A DNA stretch of 64,000 nt from Paraclostridium dentum (GTDB taxonomy: Bacteria > Bacillota > Clostridia > Peptostreptococcales > Peptostreptococcaceae), in contig NZ_WIPK01000001.1 of NCBI RefSeq assembly GCF_012922555.1, positions 1,116,001 through 1,180,000 of the forward strand. The letters run 5' to 3'. The number at the start of each line of letters is the position of its first letter. Positions within the stretch are counted from its first letter, which is position 1. The translations under genes were made by a program, and so were the position numbers. Below the pieces are notes generated by a model. The model searched no databases. It worked only from the letters and a program-made list of their open reading frames with translations, and had not been told where the DNA came from. This document shows, piece after piece, positions 17,651-26,379 of the stretch.

Positions 17651-19894
17651 TTAATCTTTTTGTGTTTTTAAAGCTTCACTTAAAGCTATTTTTTCAATTT
17701 TTCTTGAACATATAGATTTTGATATCTCAAAGGTAAGAGCTATTATAACAAAACCTATAAGTATATAAGTTAAATTAATTTTAGCCTCTAGAACTATATC
17801 TAGCTCCTCAAATATTTTAAATATTAAATTTATTATAATATATCCAATAGGGACCCCTACAATATATCCAATTATTACATAAATCCTTGACCCATTTAAC
17901 ATCATTGAGTTTATTTCTTTTTTCTTATACCCAAAGACCTTCATAAGGGCTATATGATTTTTATTTTCTTCTATACTTGTAGACGCTATTATATATACTA
18001 TAATTATACCTATAATAAAGGCTACAACTGCGATTCCATATATAAATGCTTCCATTAAATCCATATAATCTGCTAGCATATCTTTCATATTACTAGGAGT
18101 ATTTACCATATACACTGAATCTTTGTCTAATTTAATAGGTGTTTTCGAAATAATGGCACTATGATCTCCTTTTTTAAGCCCCATCATTTTATTGAAGCTA
18201 TCTATTGAAGTAAATACATAGTCGCCTGAATTTGTTTTAGCAATATCAGTAATTTTTATAGAATATTTTTTGTCATCAAGTATATTTATAAAAGATAGTT
18301 TATCCCCAATATCTAATTTATATTTTTTTGCCATTTTAGAAGAAATAATAAATTTATTATCATTAATTTTTATTTCTTTTCCATGTTTATCTTTTAAACT
18401 TACCATTTGTGAGTTTTTACTTACTCCTAATAACTCAAATTTATCTTTTAGAGTACTATCGATTGCAAATCTAATTCCCGATATCTCCTCTGAACCTACA
18501 GGAGGCTTATCTGTTGTAGGTTGTTTTAATATATATTCATAGTTGTAGCTAAACACATCATTACTATCTTGGTTAATTGCATAATCCATTGAACACTTAG
18601 CAATAAATCCATACATCAAAAACACCGTAGCTATAGCAACTCCAGTTACCAAAAATACTAATCTAGGTATTGAGCGTAATTGTTCTCTTATAGCAAACTT
18701 TGTCTTAAATTTGAATTTACTTAAGTTAATTTTTCTTTCAATTCTATTTACTTTTTTACGCTTAATTTCATTGTTCATTAATAATACTGGTGATGATTTC
18801 AATATCTTATTGATAGATATGTAACTTCCTACAACAGTAAACAATACGCATAAAATTATTCCTAATATGAAATATATAGGGCTATACGATAATTTTTCAA
18901 CTGGAATTGGGAAAAATTTAAGAAATAAGTCGAATATATATTTTTGTACTATAAGTCCAATTGTACCTCCAATTACTCCACCAGTTAACGAAAGTATTAT
19001 AGGGTAGTTTAGATAGTGCCTCATTATTTCTTTTTTTCTATACCCCAATGCATATAATGTGCCAATACCTGACATTTCATTTTTTATCATTCTTCCTAAA
19101 ACAATGCTTATTAATACAACTGTTATAAGTAAAATTATTGTAGGTAATACAATTGAGTATGTACTTATGGCAATAACTTCTATATCTAATACTGATATCT
19201 TTAAGTTATTTTTAGCATATACCCAGTCAAGTATATTTACGCCATTTTCATTTAAGTAACTTTTTAAATCTTTTGATTTGTTATATATGTTTTTATTTTC
19301 ATTGTTGTATTTTACTGAATATAGATATGTACCATTTTCAATATCTTCCTCATTTATTATTCCTATACCAAATTTTTTGGGGTTATTTATAATATCGCCT
19401 TCTTTTTCGAGAATATAAGCGTAGTTTGGTATACCCATAAATCCTGAAATTTTATAATAAAAATCTCCTATTCGATAATTATCCCCAATTTTTAATTTAT
19501 TTGATTTAGCAAACTGAGGATCTAAGGCTATTTCTCCAACCTTTGGCATAGAACCTTCTAAAACTGCAGTAATATTTACTTTTTCATTTGGAGTGAATAA
19601 TCTTAATGTTTTCCCATTTTCTTTATACTCTTTTACAATTGTTTCATCCATTTTTAAATTAAACTTATCTTCCAACTTGTTTATATCATTAATTTGGTTT
19701 AAAGTATAAAATTCTAAGTCTTCTTGAACATTTTTTGTTACATATTCATCTTTATTATATCTTAAGTTTTGAGCTGTAAGGTTCAGTGCAACAAATAAAA
19801 AAACCGATAATATTAACATATACAGCATGCCTAAGTATTTTCCCATATTTTCTTTCATTACGCGTAATATGCTTTTATTTAGCTTCATTACCAC
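17651..19894 (-). CDS. ABC transporter permease, FtsX/MacB type
   Basis: This 747-residue permease has an N-terminal helix (about 20-42), a large outside domain, a helix bundle (about 245-365) with the FtsX-type YALGYRKKEI motif, a second outside domain after a helix near 410, and a last bundle (about 625-735) with KVFGYKKKEINSM. This double-FtsX layout is usual for Firmicute exporters of lipids, peptides or drugs. It overlaps the ATPase gene by seven bases, so translation is coupled. The TetR gene upstream in the same operon likely represses all three. Substrate unknown. Confidence 0.9.
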   Translation of the reverse strand: MVMKLNKSILRVMKENMGKYLGMLYMLILSVFLFVALNLTAQNLRYNKDEYVTKNVQEDLEFYTLNQINDINKLEDKFNLKMDETIVKEYKENGKTLRLFTPNEKVNITAVLEGSMPKVGEIALDPQFAKSNKLKIGDNYRIGDFYYKISGFMGIPNYAYILEKEGDIINNPKKFGIGIINEEDIENGTYLYSVKYNNENKNIYNKSKDLKSYLNENGVNILDWVYAKNNLKISVLDIEVIAISTYSIVLPTIILLITVVLISIVLGRMIKNEMSGIGTLYALGYRKKEIMRHYLNYPIILSLTGGVIGGTIGLIVQKYIFDLFLKFFPIPVEKLSYSPIYFILGIILCVLFTVVGSYISINKILKSSPVLLMNNEIKRKKVNRIERKINLSKFKFKTKFAIREQLRSIPRLVFLVTGVAIATVFLMYGFIAKCSMDYAINQDSNDVFSYNYEYILKQPTTDKPPVGSEEISGIRFAIDSTLKDKFELLGVSKNSQMVSLKDKHGKEIKINDNKFIISSKMAKKYKLDIGDKLSFINILDDKKYSIKITDIAKTNSGDYVFTSIDSFNKMMGLKKGDHSAIISKTPIKLDKDSVYMVNTPSNMKDMLADYMDLMEAFIYGIAVVAFIIGIIIVYIIASTSIEENKNHIALMKVFGYKKKEINSMMLNGSRIYVIIGYIVGVPIGYIIINLIFKIFEELDIVLEAKINLTYILIGFVIIALTFEISKSICSRKIEKIALSEALKTQKD

Positions 19895-20586
19895 TGAACC
19901 TCCCTCGCATCAGCAGGGTTGTTGTTAGTAATATAATCTGTAACCTCACCGCTTCTAAATTTGTATATTTTATTTGCCATAGCACTTATTGAAGCGTTGT
20001 GTGTGATTATTAAAATTGTAGTATTGAATTTTCTATTTATATCTTGTATAAGAGAAAGTACATCTATTGCAGACTTATAATCTAGTGCACCTGTTAGTTC
20101 ATCACAAAATAATATTGCTGGATTTTTTATTATAGCTCTAGCAATTGCAACACGTTGTTGCTCTCCACCAGATAGTTCTTTTGGAAATCTATTTTTTTTA
20201 TTAATTAATCCTACTGCATCTAGCACTTCATTAATATCAAGAGGTGATTTACTTATATTTTCTATTATTTCTATATTTTCTAATACTGTTAAATGAGGCA
20301 TTAGATTGTATGATTGAAATATAAATCCTGTTTTTTCACGTCTATATTCTACTAGTTCATCATCTGATAGTTTAGTAATATCAATACCATCTACAATTGC
20401 CTCCCCAATATCTGATCTATCTAATCCTCCAAGAATATTCATTAAAGTAGATTTTCCACTTCCCGATGGCCCTAAGATTACTCCTATATCTCCTTTTTCA
20501 AGTGATATATTTGTATTTTTTAATGCTATAGTCTCGACATCCTCTGTTTTGTATGACTTACATAAATTACTAGTTTTAATAAACAT
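19888..20586 (-). CDS. ABC transporter ATPase, MacB/LolD type
   Basis: The 232-residue ATP-binding subunit has Walker A GPSGSGKST, the Q-loop FIFQSYNLMPHLTV, signature LSGGEQQRVAIARAI, Walker B AILFCDELTGALD and switch THN (the usual THD His is kept). It partners the FtsX-type permease that follows with a seven-base overlap. It starts one base within the stop of the TetR gene, so the three genes form one operon controlled by that regulator. Length and motifs are normal for the family. Confidence 0.95.
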   Translation of the reverse strand: MFIKTSNLCKSYKTEDVETIALKNTNISLEKGDIGVILGPSGSGKSTLMNILGGLDRSDIGEAIVDGIDITKLSDDELVEYRREKTGFIFQSYNLMPHLTVLENIEIIENISKSPLDINEVLDAVGLINKKNRFPKELSGGEQQRVAIARAIIKNPAILFCDELTGALDYKSAIDVLSLIQDINRKFNTTILIITHNASISAMANKIYKFRSGEVTDYITNNNPADAREVQW

Positions 20587-21212
20587 TAGTTTTCTCCCTT
20601 ATAATATAATTTTTTATAAAAATTTATATAGCCTTCTACTTCTTCAAATAATGTTTTTAAATCTTCTTCATAGTTTTCATATGACAATTTATCCATCCAC
20701 TTCATTGATAATCCATCAAATGTAAGTTCAATGGCCTTTACTGCCATATCAATATCAATATCTTCTCTAAATTTTGTTTTATCATAATCACCTATAAAAC
20801 TTAATACTATTTGGTTTCTATTTTTAAGCATATCTTCTAACCATTTTTGTGCTACTGGTGAATCATCTGTGTACAATGTTTGAAAAAATTTAAAAATATA
20901 TGGATTTTTTTTAAGTATTTTAAACTTAATATGTGCAGCCTGTTTATATATTTCAAAAAAATCAGTTTCATTATTTTCTTTTTGTTTAAATGCTTCATCT
21001 TTAATTATATCTATTTGATAATTGCAAATATATAAGTATAATCTTTCTTTATTTTTAAAGTATTGAAATATTGAACCTTTTGAAATTTCTGCTTTTAATA
21101 CTATTTTATCTACTGTTGCACGTCTATATCCTTTATTGGCAAACTCTTCTATTGCTGAATTTATTATCCTAAGCCTTTTTTCCTCACCTAGATTTTCAAA
21201 TGTCTTATTCAA
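20586..21212 (-). CDS. TetR-family transcriptional repressor
   Basis: The 208-residue protein carries an N-terminal TetR helix-turn-helix (residues about 13-60: IINSAIEEFANKGYRRATVD, then GSIFQYFKNKERLY) and an all-helical ligand domain. Its gene is the first of the three-gene ABC exporter operon and shares a base with the ATPase start. Two 15-base palindromes in the promoter (21238-21252, 21273-21287) are the expected autoregulatory operators. A drug or fatty-acid-like ligand is typical but cannot be read here. Confidence 0.93.
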   Translation of the reverse strand: MNKTFENLGEEKRLRIINSAIEEFANKGYRRATVDKIVLKAEISKGSIFQYFKNKERLYLYICNYQIDIIKDEAFKQKENNETDFFEIYKQAAHIKFKILKKNPYIFKFFQTLYTDDSPVAQKWLEDMLKNRNQIVLSFIGDYDKTKFREDIDIDMAVKAIELTFDGLSMKWMDKLSYENYEEDLKTLFEEVEGYINFYKKLYYKGEN

Positions 21213-21237
21213 TATTATTCCTCCTTATTCCTTAGTA

Positions 21238-21252
21238 TGACTAACTTGGTCA
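21238..21252. promoter_or_regulatory. TetR operator 1
   Basis: TGACTAACTTGGTCA is a 15-base palindrome with one mismatch pair, between the -10 and the tetR start. Confidence 0.75.
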
Positions 21253-21259
21253 TACTTAT

Positions 21260-21288
21260 ATATTATTGAATATGACTAAGTTAGTCAA
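21260..21288 (-). promoter_or_regulatory. Promoter of the tetR-ABC operon
   Basis: On the minus strand TTGACT (21283-21288), 17 bases, then TAATAT (21260-21265). Operator 2 covers the -35. Confidence 0.6.
21273..21287. promoter_or_regulatory. TetR operator 2
   Basis: TGACTAAGTTAGTCA is a perfect 15-base palindrome overlapping the -35 hexamer. Confidence 0.8.
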
Positions 21289-21317
21289 CTTTTATGTAGA
21301 TTAATAAAAATAAAAAA

Positions 21318-21354
21318 ATTAAGGCTATAATCTTTTTAGATTAAAGCCTTAATT
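21318..21354. terminator. Terminator after glpT
   Basis: AATTAAGGCT pairs with AGCCTTAATT around an A/T-rich loop, just after the glpT stop. Confidence 0.7.
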
Positions 21355-21373
21355 ATGCTATATCTATATGTAA

Positions 21374-22702
21374 CTAAGCATTAGATTTTTCTTTTATATT
21401 ATGAGTATTCCATGTAAATGATAAAAATACTATAGATAAGATTGCAGATGCTATTAGCATTATAAATCCTCCATCCCAATTAAACTTATCAACTACCATA
21501 CCCATTGCTAGCTCAGCTAAAACTTGTCCTCCCATATAGCCAAATAAACCGGTAAACCCAGCCGCAGTTCCTGCTGCTTTTTTAGGTACAAGGTCTAGTG
21601 CACTTACCCCTATTAACATAACAGGTCCATAAATTAATGCTCCTATTGATGCCAATGCACAGTTTATAGCAAATGGACTTGTACTTTTCCAATATACTGC
21701 TGTGGCTATAGCTACCCCAACCATACATATAACTCCCATTGGAGCACGTCTACCATGGAATATATGATCACTAATCCATCCAACTATAATAGTTCCAGGT
21801 ATAGCCGCATACTCAAACAATGCAAATGCTATAGAAGAGTCTTTTGGGTTAAAGTGTCTGACCTCTTGTAAATATGTAGGAACCCAACTTATAACCCCAT
21901 ATCTAACCAAATATACGAAAACGTTTGCAATAGCTATACACCATAAAAGCTTATTGTTTAATACATACTTAAATAAAATTTCTTTAGCAGTAAGCTCTTC
22001 TTCAGCATCTTTAACTTCAACCTCGTACTCTGGATAATCATCTTTAAATTCTTCAATTGGTGGTAATCCAACAGATTGTGGAGTATCTCTTGCAAATATA
22101 ATATATACTAATCCCCCTACAATTGCTATTATTGCTGGTAAGTAAAAAATACCTTTCCATGTTCCAAATAATGATACCCCAATTAATGCAATTGTAGCTA
22201 TAAATCCTCCACCTACATTATGTGCAGTATTCCAAATTGACATTTTAACACCACGTTCACTATCTGAAAACCAGTGAGTCATTATTCTTCCACATGGAGG
22301 CCATCCCATTCCTTGAAACCATCCATTTAACAACATTAAAACAAACATAAAAGCAATATTAGTTGTGTTTGGTAAAAACAAGTTTACTATACCTGATAAT
22401 ATAAGCCCTATTGCCAAGAAATATCTTGGATTAGATCTATCAGATACATTTCCCATTACAAATTTACTAATACCATAAGATAATCCAAGTGCTGATGCAA
22501 CAAATCCTATCTCAACTTTTGTAAATCCCTGTTCTAAAAGATATACTTTAGATAAAGCAAAGTTACTTCTTACAAAATAGTATATAAGGTATCCTACATA
22601 AATACTAATAAACATCTGAATACGATATTTTTTATAAGCTGAATCTATTTCTTTTTCTGGTAGCCTGCTTATGTATGGAGCTGGCTTTAAAAATTTTAAC
22701 AT
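21374..22702 (-). CDS. glpT: Glycerol-3-phosphate transporter (OPA family)
   Basis: The 442-residue, twelve-helix MFS protein shows GlpT features: KPAPYI near the N-terminus, YYFVRSNFALS with the helix-1 substrate Arg, the GNVSDRSNPRYFL loop motif, and RDTPQSVGLPPIEEF in the central loop. It exchanges glycerol-3-phosphate for phosphate. The glycerophosphodiesterase at the left window edge would supply this substrate, though it is 20 kb away. A leader with an imperfect hairpin and T6 tract (about 22725-22785) precedes the gene, which suggests transcription attenuation or antitermination. Confidence 0.9.
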   Translation of the reverse strand: MLKFLKPAPYISRLPEKEIDSAYKKYRIQMFISIYVGYLIYYFVRSNFALSKVYLLEQGFTKVEIGFVASALGLSYGISKFVMGNVSDRSNPRYFLAIGLILSGIVNLFLPNTTNIAFMFVLMLLNGWFQGMGWPPCGRIMTHWFSDSERGVKMSIWNTAHNVGGGFIATIALIGVSLFGTWKGIFYLPAIIAIVGGLVYIIFARDTPQSVGLPPIEEFKDDYPEYEVEVKDAEEELTAKEILFKYVLNNKLLWCIAIANVFVYLVRYGVISWVPTYLQEVRHFNPKDSSIAFALFEYAAIPGTIIVGWISDHIFHGRRAPMGVICMVGVAIATAVYWKSTSPFAINCALASIGALIYGPVMLIGVSALDLVPKKAAGTAAGFTGLFGYMGGQVLAELAMGMVVDKFNWDGGFIMLIASAILSIVFLSFTWNTHNIKEKSNA

Positions 22703-23005
22703 TAAAAATCCCCCTTTTTACGTTAAAAAAGCCAAGCTAAGCCTATGTTAATATTGTTAAAATAGTAACATCCTAAGGCTTGTGCTTGACTCCTGTTCTC
22801 TAACGCACGTTATATATTGTAATTTTTCTAACTTTATGTCCTCACTATAAAAGGTATCACATGATGATTCGTTTTTCAACATTTTTTTACAAATATACAT
22901 ATTAAATATTCATAATAAATTTATTTCGTTAAAATATAGCAAATTTAACATACCTAATTTATAATTAATGATAAAATGTTAAAATTATTAAGGAGGCTTT
23001 TATCT
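22703..23005. promoter_or_regulatory. glpT leader with attenuator-like hairpin; divergent promoter region
   Basis: On the minus strand CAAGCCTTAGGATGTTA can pair imperfectly with TAACATAGGCTTAGCTTG, followed by GGCTTTTTT, about 20 bases before the glpT Shine-Dalgarno. That is the form of a terminator inside a leader, as used by GlpP-type antitermination in Bacillus. The rest holds the divergent promoter for the TIM-barrel gene; I could not place its hexamers. Confidence 0.5.
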
Positions 23006-23680
23006 ATGAAGCAACGACCAAAATCCATAGATGGTACACTTAGAAAATCATTTTTACGTGTTCCTGAGGTTATTAGAGAATGTAGTGGTATAAATATTTT
23101 TGGAAAACGAATAAAGTCACTTGTTTTTTCAACTGACTTGGCTATTATAAAAAATGTAAATGCAGACGCAGTAATAGCTGTATATCCATTTACTCCTCAG
23201 CCAATAATTACACAATCTATTATTATGGCTTCTGATATCCCTGTTTTCGCAGGAGTTGGTGGCGGTCTTACAAAAGGAATACGCTCAATAATGTTAGGCA
23301 CTAACGCTGAATTACAAGGTGCTATTGGTGTTGTTGTTAATGCCCCCACAACAAACGGTGTAGTTAGAGCTTTATCTAATGCACTTGATATACCTGTTGT
23401 TGTTACTATTGTAAACGATGATACAAACATTCAGGAAAGAATAGATGCTGGAGCAACTATTTTTAATGTTTCAGCTTCTTCTGATACTCCTCGAATAGTT
23501 GCAAAAATTAGAGAATCTTATCCTGATTTTCCAATAATAGCGACAGGTGGTCCAACTGATGAAAGTATAAGAAAAACAATAGCCGCTGGGGCAAACGCAA
23601 TCACTTGGACTCCACCTTCTGTTGCTGAATTATTTAAAGATGTTATGACTTCTTATAGAGAAAATGCAAATTCTCATTAG
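23006..23680 (+). CDS. TIM-barrel protein of unknown function
   Basis: The 224-residue protein reads as a beta/alpha barrel: regular strands (KSLVFSTDLAII, DAVIAVYPF, PVFAGVGGGL, GAIGVVVNAP, IPVVVTIVND, ATIFNVSAS, PIIATGGPTDESI) and a phosphate-binding-like end AAGANAITWTPPS. This resembles the ThiG, NanE and GlpP class of barrels, but I cannot assign a reaction. The start is the ATG at 23006 behind AAGGAGG; an upstream in-frame ATG at 22976 would place that site inside the gene. It is divergent from glpT and may relate to it. Confidence 0.8.
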   Translation: MKQRPKSIDGTLRKSFLRVPEVIRECSGINIFGKRIKSLVFSTDLAIIKNVNADAVIAVYPFTPQPIITQSIIMASDIPVFAGVGGGLTKGIRSIMLGTNAELQGAIGVVVNAPTTNGVVRALSNALDIPVVVTIVNDDTNIQERIDAGATIFNVSASSDTPRIVAKIRESYPDFPIIATGGPTDESIRKTIAAGANAITWTPPSVAELFKDVMTSYRENANSH

Positions 23681-23712
23681 TGTATAATTTTCGTAATTTA
23701 TCAATTTCAATA

Positions 23713-23776
23713 AAAATAATAAGAGGTACCCCAAGAATTGCATATGCATATCTACTGGATACCTCTTATTATTTTT
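23713..23776. terminator. Bidirectional terminator
   Basis: AAAATAATAAGAGGTA pairs with TACCTCTTATTATTTT around a loop, between two convergent genes. Confidence 0.85.
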
Positions 23777-23779
23777 AAA

Positions 23780-24262
23780 TTAAAATGCGCATTCTATAAA
23801 GTTTATATTTCTATACTCTACAGCCATTGGTACAAATCTAATTCTACCAGCTTCGCAAGCTATTCTAAATCCTTGAATACTCCTACGATCAGCTCTATCT
23901 ACTACCAAAAAGAAATTAGAAGGAGTAAAGCCTCTTCTCATTACTATTCTAACTATTGCCATCCTTCTACAATTACTTATAGTAAACTGTCCACCACCAG
24001 GTGATATAAAAGGCGCAGGTGATTGCGCTGGATCAGGCATCATGAAATCTACTTCTGTATCTATTTCTGAATCACTATTATCATCATATTCATCATAAAT
24101 CTCGTAATCTTCAAAATTCATAGAAGGCTCAAGTAAACTAGCAACTTCTAAGTATTCATTTTTAATATCCACATCAGGTCGTACATCTTGTAACTCTCTA
24201 AGATATACAGCCATAAACTTCCAATAATTATCCCAATATTCTTGCCAATAATTTCTATCCAT
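23780..24262 (-). CDS. Acidic protein of unknown function
   Basis: The 160-residue protein starts at the ATG at 24262, six bases after GGAGA; a longer frame begins at 24313 but has no ribosome site. The first half is very acidic (EDYEIYDEYDDNSDSEIDTEVD) and Trp/Tyr-rich at the start (NYWQEYWDNYWKF). The second half is basic with SPGGGQFTISNCRRMAIVRIVMRRGF. No known motif is seen. The split charge pattern resembles small spore or coat-associated proteins of Clostridia, but that is only an impression. Confidence 0.75.
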   Translation of the reverse strand: MDRNYWQEYWDNYWKFMAVYLRELQDVRPDVDIKNEYLEVASLLEPSMNFEDYEIYDEYDDNSDSEIDTEVDFMMPDPAQSPAPFISPGGGQFTISNCRRMAIVRIVMRRGFTPSNFFLVVDRADRRSIQGFRIACEAGRIRFVPMAVEYRNINFIECAF

Positions 24263-24407
24263 TGTTGATTCTCCTTTTTCTGATATAAATATTGTTCTAT
24301 ATATCATATGCAAATATTAGACAATGGTTCTTATTTACATGAGATAATTTTCTTTAAAAGCTCTGTATGTACTATTTACTTATAATTAAATAATATGGAT
24401 AATAAAA

Positions 24408-24436
24408 AACACATTGATAAATTTATCAATATGTTT
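24408..24436. terminator. Terminator after the helicase gene
   Basis: ACATTGATAAATTTATCAATATGT is a near-perfect hairpin very similar to the one at 2794-2827. Confidence 0.65.
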
Positions 24437-24473
24437 CGTAGTTTTAATGAATAGGCTCCATTTAATTTATGCA

Positions 24474-25919
24474 TTACATATCTGCTTTAGTTACTTTTCG
24501 TGGCCTACCTTTTATATTTTTAGTTTGTAGTGCTTCTAAAACCATTTCGCCTTTGTTGTTTAATATTTCAACATAAGTAGATATATCAAGTACACTTATA
24601 ACTCCAATGTCTTCCGCATTCATACCTTCGATACTACAAAGCGTACCTACTATATCAACAGGTCTCATCTTAGTTTTTTTACCGGCATTTATATGAAGCT
24701 TCATTATTTCTTGGCTTAGATTTGCACCTTTATCTTCTTTAACTTTTTGTCTTTGCTCTAACTTTTTGTCAAATTCAGGCTTTAAACTCATTACAAGTCT
24801 TTTACTTGGTTTCATTTTCATTGTTAATTCCTTACCTGTATAAGAGTATATTTCAAACATACGTCTTTCATCAGATTTCATAACAAAAGTAATAGCCCTT
24901 CCCTCTTTACCCGCACGTCCTGTTCTACCTATTCTATGTACATAGTTTTCTCTTAGAACAGGTACATCATAATTTATTACATGAGTGATATTATCTATGT
25001 CTATACCTCTAGCAGCTACATCTGTTGCTATTAAGTATCTAAAGTATCCTTTTTTAAAGTTATTCATTACTTTAATTCTCTCATCTTGTTCCATTCCTCC
25101 ATGTATTTTATCACATGGGTATTTAAGTTTTCTTAATTCATTGTACAAAGATTCTACCTTAACTTGTGTATTGCAAAAAATAACACAGCTATCCGGATTT
25201 TCTATTGTTGTTACATCTTTTAATAAATTTAACTTTCCTGTTTCTTCTATGTTATATCCATCTTGTTGTATTCTATCAACAGTTAATGTCTTTGCTTCAA
25301 TTTCTATTGTCACATGATTTTTCATATATTTTTTTGATAATCTATTTATATCATCTGGCATAGTTGCTGAAAATAGCATAGTCACACGATTCTTAGGTAG
25401 TAATGAAATTATTGCTTCTACTTGTTCTAAAAATCCCATACTAAGCATCTCATCAGCTTCATCTAGTACAAGATATTTTATGTTATCAGTTATAAAGTTT
25501 CCTTCTTTGATATGGTCTATTGTTCTACCTGGAGTTCCTACTACTATATGAGTCTTTTGTTTTAACTCTTTTGCTTGTAATGAAAAAGATGATTTACCAT
25601 AAAGTGCTGGCACTTTTATTCTTTTAAATCTTCCTATGTTAAATACATCTTCCTTAACTTGTATTGCAAGCTCTCTTGTCGGTGTAAGTATTAATGCTTG
25701 TGGTTTGTTTTCGTCCCAATCAACTAACTCACATAGTGGTATTGCAAATGTTGCTGTTTTACCACTTCCTGTTTGTGATTTTACTAATACATCTTTATTT
25801 TCTAGTGCAACTGGTATTACCTCTTGCTGAACTTTGGTTGGTGTCTTATAGTTTAGCATATTAAGTGATTTTAATATTTCATTGCTTAGTTTGTAATCTT
25901 TAAAGTTTATATTTGTCAT
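24474..25919 (-). CDS. dbpA: DEAD-box RNA helicase, DbpA/YxiN type
   Basis: All helicase motifs are present: Q-motif YKTPTKVQQEVIP, Walker A SQTGSGKT, PTRELA, DEAD in VLDEADEMLSMG, SAT, and HRIGRTGRAG. The C-terminus (about 405-475) fits the DbpA RNA-binding domain, which targets the enzyme to 23S rRNA hairpin 92 during 50S assembly. Length 481 equals Bacillus YxiN closely. The gene is monocistronic. The symbol is given by domain architecture. Confidence 0.88.
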   Translation of the reverse strand: MTNINFKDYKLSNEILKSLNMLNYKTPTKVQQEVIPVALENKDVLVKSQTGSGKTATFAIPLCELVDWDENKPQALILTPTRELAIQVKEDVFNIGRFKRIKVPALYGKSSFSLQAKELKQKTHIVVGTPGRTIDHIKEGNFITDNIKYLVLDEADEMLSMGFLEQVEAIISLLPKNRVTMLFSATMPDDINRLSKKYMKNHVTIEIEAKTLTVDRIQQDGYNIEETGKLNLLKDVTTIENPDSCVIFCNTQVKVESLYNELRKLKYPCDKIHGGMEQDERIKVMNNFKKGYFRYLIATDVAARGIDIDNITHVINYDVPVLRENYVHRIGRTGRAGKEGRAITFVMKSDERRMFEIYSYTGKELTMKMKPSKRLVMSLKPEFDKKLEQRQKVKEDKGANLSQEIMKLHINAGKKTKMRPVDIVGTLCSIEGMNAEDIGVISVLDISTYVEILNNKGEMVLEALQTKNIKGRPRKVTKADM

Positions 25920-26379
25920 TTATGTGCTCTTCCTTTATGTCGTTTTAGTATTTTTATGTATTATTATCTTTCTATTAATCTTTATTCTTTATTATCTTTA
26001 ATACTAAATATATCATAAAAGTCCGACTTATCCTAATTATATATTTACTTCATTTCATTTAATATAATTTTATCTTGTAAAACCATGGATTATTTTGTTC
26101 AATACCTCATGTCTTATCAATATATTGAGAAGTATAAATTTATTCTACCTAATCCTATTTTCTCTGCTTCATTATTTTCTTTTCTACTTAAACTTTTCAA
26201 ACAATTTTTATTAAATGAATTTCCATTTTAAAATAATATAAAAAGAACTGCTAGACTATAAACTTAACAGTTCTCTTATATTTTTCGTGGATTTCAAGTG
26301 TGGAGACGAATCACATAAATCATATACACGATTATATTCATATATTAAATTACTCCTTATATAATCATTCTATTTTTAA
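25920..26379. other. Intergenic region with a dispersed repeat
   Basis: This 460-base gap holds the helicase promoter region at its left end, a hairpin AGAACTG/CAGTTCT around 26246-26275, and one copy of a dispersed 48-base repeat (26286-26333). A 48-codon frame from 26086 on the plus strand lacks a ribosome site and is not called. Confidence 0.6.
26286..26333. repeat. Dispersed 48-base repeat, copy A
   Basis: Begins CGTGGATTTCAA, continues GTGTGGAGACGAATCACA and ends ACACGATT. It matches copies at 35641 and 37437 in order and spacing, and lies just past the 3' end of the VWA gene. Confidence 0.8.

Noticed and set aside
26086-26232. 48-codon plus-strand frame after the helicase gene
   Set aside because: No ribosome site, A/T-rich composition and no recognisable features.
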